In this document: positions 6,359 to 9,431 of the stretch, piece after piece | Numbering within the stretch: the first letter of the stretch is position 1 | Layout of the letters: every line of letters starts with the position of its first letter | Assembly: GCA_904501875.1 (NCBI GenBank) | Contig: CAJGCQ010000041.1 | Coordinates: 1-9,431, forward strand | Direction: 5' to 3' | Length of the DNA stretch: 9,431 nucleotides | DNA from: Clostridiaceae bacterium | GTDB lineage: Bacteria; Bacillota; Clostridia; Oscillospirales; Acutalibacteraceae | Position numbers and translations under genes: made by a program | The notes under the pieces: generated by a model | Database searches by the model: none | The model's input: the letters and a program-made list of their open reading frames with translations, nothing else | What the model was told of the DNA's origin: nothing

Positions 6359-7622
6359 CCCGAGGAAGGCGGCGGTAAAGGCGCTTTTAAAGGTGGAAAA
6401 CGATTCGGCATATTCAAATATAGCACTTAACGCCGTTTTAAGGGGAAGCGGTTTAGACGGCTCAGACAGGGCGTTTGCCTCAGCGGTTTTCTACGGTGTT
6501 TTAGACCGTAAAATAACGATTGATTTTGTGCTTTCAAAATTCATCAAAACCCCGCTTAAAAAGGTCGCACCCTTTACACTTGAGGTTTTGCGGAGCGCAG
6601 TTTATCAAATAATGTTTATGGACAAGGTGCCCGACAGTGCGGCGGTAAACGAGGCGGTAAAGCTTATAAAGTCATCAAAGGAGAGCCGTAACGCAGGCTT
6701 TGCAAATGCGGTTTTGCGTAATGTATTAAGAAACGAAATTACCCTGCCCGACGGTAAAGACCTGCGTTCTCTTTCGGTGCGGTATTCCTGCCCTGAGTGG
6801 ATAATAAACAGCTTTGCGGGCGATTACGGTGCCGAGACGGCGGAAGAACTGCTTAAAGAGAGCCTTAAGCCTGCGCCTGTTGTTATAAGGGTAAACACCC
6901 TGAAAACCGATACGAATACCCTTAAATCGGAGCTTGAAAAGCAGGGTGTACCGTCAGACACAGCGGAAAAAGAAAATGCGCTCATACTTAAAAAAGGTAT
7001 CGACGCCGCCGATTTTGATTTATATAAAAAGGGTTTTTTCTATGCGGAAGACCTTTCATCACAAACCGCAGTTTCGGTGCTTAACCCTAAAAAGGGGGAG
7101 AGGGTGCTTGATATGTGCGCCGCACCCGGCGGCAAAAGCTTTACTATGGCGCTTTTAATGGAAAATGCGGGGGAGATTGTTTCCTGCGACCTGTATGAAC
7201 AGCGGGTCGGACTTATTAAAAGCGGAGCAGAGAGGTTAGGTATTGATATAATAAAGCCTGTAACGGCGGACGCTTGCGTTTATAATGAGGCTTTCGGCGA
7301 GTTCGACTGTATTCTTTGTGATGTTCCTTGCTCGGGATTGGGAGTTTTAAGACGAAAGCCGGATATTAAATATAAGCCGGAAGACAATTTCAAGGAGCTG
7401 CAGAAGCTACAGTATAAAATACTCCGAAATGCCTCAAAGTACCTTAAAAAGGGCGGTAGAATATTGTACTCTACCTGCACCTTAAGACGGGAAGAAAATG
7501 AAAAACTTGTAAATTCCTTTATAATGGAGTATAATGGTTTTCATAAAATGTATGAACACACCTATTTACCGCATATTGATAAAACAGACGGGTTCTACTG
7601 CGCCTTGATTGTAAAAGAGTAA
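6351..7622 (+). CDS. rsmB: 16S rRNA (cytosine-967-C5) methyltransferase
   Basis: SAM-dependent m5C methyltransferase, 423 residues, with both RsmB domains. The NusB-like RNA-binding domain spans about 2-135 (NPRKAAVKALLKVE, then DKVPDSAAVNEAVKL). The catalytic domain has SAM motif I VLDMCAAPGGK (252-262), motif IV DVPCSGLG (324-331, with C327) and motif VI ILYSTCTL (371-378, with C376). In this family the motif VI cysteine forms the covalent bond to the cytosine and the motif IV cysteine helps release. The NusB fusion separates it from RsmF-type enzymes. The start is GTG 6351, which overlaps the fmt stop by 8 bases. Its ribosome binding site is weak, so translation probably depends on coupling to fmt. 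Confidence 0.95.
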   Translation: MSNPRKAAVKALLKVENDSAYSNIALNAVLRGSGLDGSDRAFASAVFYGVLDRKITIDFVLSKFIKTPLKKVAPFTLEVLRSAVYQIMFMDKVPDSAAVNEAVKLIKSSKESRNAGFANAVLRNVLRNEITLPDGKDLRSLSVRYSCPEWIINSFAGDYGAETAEELLKESLKPAPVVIRVNTLKTDTNTLKSELEKQGVPSDTAEKENALILKKGIDAADFDLYKKGFFYAEDLSSQTAVSVLNPKKGERVLDMCAAPGGKSFTMALLMENAGEIVSCDLYEQRVGLIKSGAERLGIDIIKPVTADACVYNEAFGEFDCILCDVPCSGLGVLRRKPDIKYKPEDNFKELQKLQYKILRNASKYLKKGGRILYSTCTLRREENEKLVNSFIMEYNGFHKMYEHTYLPHIDKTDGFYCALIVKE

Positions 7623-7635
7623 AGGAGGTCGGCGC

Positions 7636-8688
7636 TTGGAAAAACAGGATATAAGGTCTATGTATCTAACCGAGCTTGAAGAGAAGCTCGGCGAATTAGG
7701 ACAGCCTAAATTCCGCGCCGCACAGCTTTTTCGTTGGTTGCAGTCGGGAGAGACCGATTTTGACAATATGACCAATATACCTTTATCACTTAGAGATGAC
7801 CTTCGGGAAAAGACCTATATCGCCGATGTTAAGATTGTGCGAAAATTCAAGTCACGGCTTGACGAAACAGTTAAATATGTTTACGAACTTTATGACGGGG
7901 AGTATATTGAGTCGGTGCTGATGAAGTATGAACACGGCTACACGGTTTGTATTTCGACACAGGTTGGCTGCCGAATGGGGTGCAGCTTCTGTGCCTCGGG
8001 TATTGCGGGGCTTACAAGAAATCTCACCGCCTCGGAAATGTTAGCCCAGATAACCGCCGCCCAGCGGGACAACGGCATAAGGGTTTCCAATATTGTAATG
8101 ATGGGTATGGGCGAGCCCCTCGATAACCTTGATAATTCGATAAGGTTTTTAAGACTTGTATCAGACGATAAGGGGCTTAACATCGGGCTTAGACATATTT
8201 CGCTTTCAACCTCAGGGGTAGTAAGTGGGATAAAAAAGCTAAAAGAATATAATTTTCCTATAACACTTTCAATTTCGCTGCACGCACCCAATGATGAAAT
8301 TCGTTCCTCTGTAATGCGGGTCAACAAAAAGTGGAATATCGAGGAATTGCTTGAGGCCTGTAAGGAATATCAGGCGGTGACTACACGGCGGATTTCCTTT
8401 GAATATGCCCTTATTGACGGGGTGAACGACAGTGATGAATGTGCGGCTCAGTTGGCAAAAAGGTTAAAGGGTATTATGTGCCATGTTAATCTGATACCCG
8501 CTAATCCCGTTAAGGAAAATTCCTTTAAAAAGCCCGATAAAAACAAGATAATCTATTTTAGGGATTTACTTATAAAAAAGGGCGTAAACGCCACGGTCAG
8601 AAGAACGCTGGGAGCTGATATTGACGCTTCCTGCGGGCAGTTAAGAAAACGAGCAAAGGAGGGGGAAGCAAGTGAGAATATTCAGTAA
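7636..8688 (+). CDS. rlmN: 23S rRNA (adenine-2503-C2)/tRNA (adenine-37-C2) methyltransferase RlmN
   Basis: Radical SAM enzyme that puts a methyl group on C2 of A2503 in 23S rRNA and, in some bacteria, A37 of certain tRNAs. The [4Fe-4S] ligands are C112, C116 and C119 in CRMGCSFC. GMGEP at 157-161 is the second radical SAM landmark. C105 and C333 (in DASCGQL) align by spacing with the two catalytic cysteines of E. coli RlmN (C118 and C355). The FRAAQLFRWL segment near residue 26 belongs to the N-terminal accessory domain. The length of 350 is normal. The start is TTG 7636 behind a near-perfect AAGGAGGT (7622-7629) with a 6-base spacer. It overlaps prpC by 17 bases. The related Cfr resistance enzyme is less likely given the housekeeping operon. 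Confidence 0.96.
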   Translation: MEKQDIRSMYLTELEEKLGELGQPKFRAAQLFRWLQSGETDFDNMTNIPLSLRDDLREKTYIADVKIVRKFKSRLDETVKYVYELYDGEYIESVLMKYEHGYTVCISTQVGCRMGCSFCASGIAGLTRNLTASEMLAQITAAQRDNGIRVSNIVMMGMGEPLDNLDNSIRFLRLVSDDKGLNIGLRHISLSTSGVVSGIKKLKEYNFPITLSISLHAPNDEIRSSVMRVNKKWNIEELLEACKEYQAVTTRRISFEYALIDGVNDSDECAAQLAKRLKGIMCHVNLIPANPVKENSFKKPDKNKIIYFRDLLIKKGVNATVRRTLGADIDASCGQLRKRAKEGEASENIQ

Positions 8689-9403
8689 AACCGATAAGGG
8701 AAAGGTAAGAACCGATAATCAGGACGCATATTTTGCAGGTAGTATAGCCGATAATGCGGCTTTTGCGGTTGTGTGCGACGGAATGGGCGGCGCAAACGCA
8801 GGGAATGTGGCAAGTGAGAACGCTGTAAGGCACATTTCGGAGTATATTATAAGGTCTTACAGAGACGGTATGGATGCGATTGAGCTTGAAAAAATCCTGC
8901 GAAACGCAGTCGCCAGCGCTAATATCGAGCTATTTGATATGTCGGCAAGCGAACAGGGTCTGTCAGGAATGGGTACTACAGCAGTTATTGCCCTCATAAA
9001 GGACGGGGAAGCGGTTATCGCAAATGTGGGAGACAGCAGAATTTACCTTGTGAATGAGGAAATTAAACAGCTCACCCGAGACCATTCGGTTGTGCAGTCA
9101 CTTATCGAAAGCGGCAAGATAACCCCCGAGGAAGCAAAGTTTCACCCCCGAAAAAATGTGATTACAAAGGCGATAGGAGCTGAAGGCACCGTTACGGCGG
9201 ACAGCGACATTATAAAGCTTAACATCGGGGATACGCTCCTGCTTTGCACGGACGGGCTTAGCAATTATCTTGACGATAACGAGATTTTAAGCGTTTTTAA
9301 GAATACGGATATATCCTCCGTGCCGGAGATGCTTGTCCTAAAGGCAAATCAGAACGGCGGCGGAGATAATATAACAGTTGTCGCACTTAGCCAAAGCATT
9401 TAG
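8672..9403 (+). CDS. prpC: PP2C-type protein serine/threonine phosphatase (PrpC/Stp)
   Basis: Metal-dependent PPM-family phosphatase, 243 residues, complete and soluble. Ordered motifs: RTDNQD (13-18), CDGMGG (35-40), SGMGTTAV (98-105), NVGDSRIYL (118-126), LTRDHSV (134-140), CTDGLSN (192-198) and GDNITVV (231-237). D36, D194 and D232 are the expected metal ligands. In Firmicutes this phosphatase reverses phosphorylation by the PASTA-domain kinase PrkC, encoded next door; here the kinase would lie just past the window edge, an inference from synteny. The start is GTG 8672, with GGAGG at 8658-8662 and a 9-base spacer. It begins 17 bases inside rlmN, so the two are probably coupled. Confidence 0.96.
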   Translation: MRIFSKTDKGKVRTDNQDAYFAGSIADNAAFAVVCDGMGGANAGNVASENAVRHISEYIIRSYRDGMDAIELEKILRNAVASANIELFDMSASEQGLSGMGTTAVIALIKDGEAVIANVGDSRIYLVNEEIKQLTRDHSVVQSLIESGKITPEEAKFHPRKNVITKAIGAEGTVTADSDIIKLNIGDTLLLCTDGLSNYLDDNEILSVFKNTDISSVPEMLVLKANQNGGGDNITVVALSQSI

Positions 9404-9408
9404 CTTTG
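9392..9408 (+). other. Small hairpin over the prpC stop codon
   Basis: CAAAGC (9392-9397) and GCTTTG (9403-9408) form a perfect 6-base-pair stem with a 5-base loop spanning most of the TAG stop (9401-9403). No T-run follows (the next bases are CCTACTAATC), so this does not look like a terminator. It could be chance, or a minor structure at the prpC end. Confidence 0.35.
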
Positions 9409-9420
9409 CCTACTAATCAG

Positions 9421-9426
9421 AAAGGA
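9421..9426 (+). promoter_or_regulatory. Ribosome binding site of the next gene, cut off by the window end
   Basis: AAAGGA lies 18 bases after the prpC stop and is followed by five bases without a start codon before the window ends. A start 6-9 bases downstream would fall just outside. Synteny with other Firmicutes predicts the PASTA serine/threonine kinase prkC here. Confidence 0.55.
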
Positions 9427-9431
9427 AAAGA

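Noticed and set aside
1..9431. CRISPR arrays, insertion sequences, toxin-antitoxin or defence genes
   Set aside because: No direct-repeat arrays, transposase motifs or accessory-type genes are seen; the window is occupied by conserved housekeeping genes.

Overview
This window is a stretch of bacterial core genome, most likely from a low-to-mid GC Bacillota (Clostridia). The gut Oscillospirales/Ruminococcaceae type is my best guess. The reasons are the gene order (yicC, remA-like, gmk, rpoZ, priA, def, fmt, rsmB, rlmN, prpC), which is the classic Firmicutes cluster known from Bacillus subtilis, together with strong AGGAGG-type ribosome binding sites, TTG and GTG starts, and consensus sigma-A promoters. 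The family-level guess is inference only.

Layout. Positions 1-107 hold no gene I can assign. Positions 108-357 hold a small tRNA operon on the minus strand: a promoter, a tRNA with anticodon CAT (probably elongator Met), tRNA-Trp(CCA), and an intrinsic terminator directly abutting tRNA-Trp. Positions 358-487 are an AT-rich divergent intergenic region. From about 488 onward everything is on the plus strand: a sigma-A-like promoter (488-517), then ten tightly packed genes to 9403. The largest gap between them is 23 bases and five junctions overlap. No internal terminator is visible, so the simplest reading is one long transcript with translational coupling. The last 28 bases carry a ribosome binding site for a gene lying just beyond the window, expected from synteny to be the kinase prkC.

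How the genes fit together. The operon groups functions of gene expression and growth control: an RNA endonuclease-family protein (YicC), a RemA-family DNA-binding regulator, guanylate kinase and RNA polymerase omega (GTP supply and transcription), the replication restart helicase PriA, N-terminal formyl-methionine handling (Fmt adds the formyl group, Def removes it), two rRNA methyltransferases (RsmB on 16S, RlmN on 23S/tRNA), and the PP2C phosphatase that normally pairs with the PASTA kinase PrkC.

I found no previously undescribed system here. The points of interest are small: the tRNA terminator that starts on the CCA end of tRNA-Trp, the gmk ribosome binding site built into the acidic tail of the RemA-like protein, the lack of coaBC between rpoZ and priA, and the pairing of TTG starts with near-perfect ribosome binding sites.
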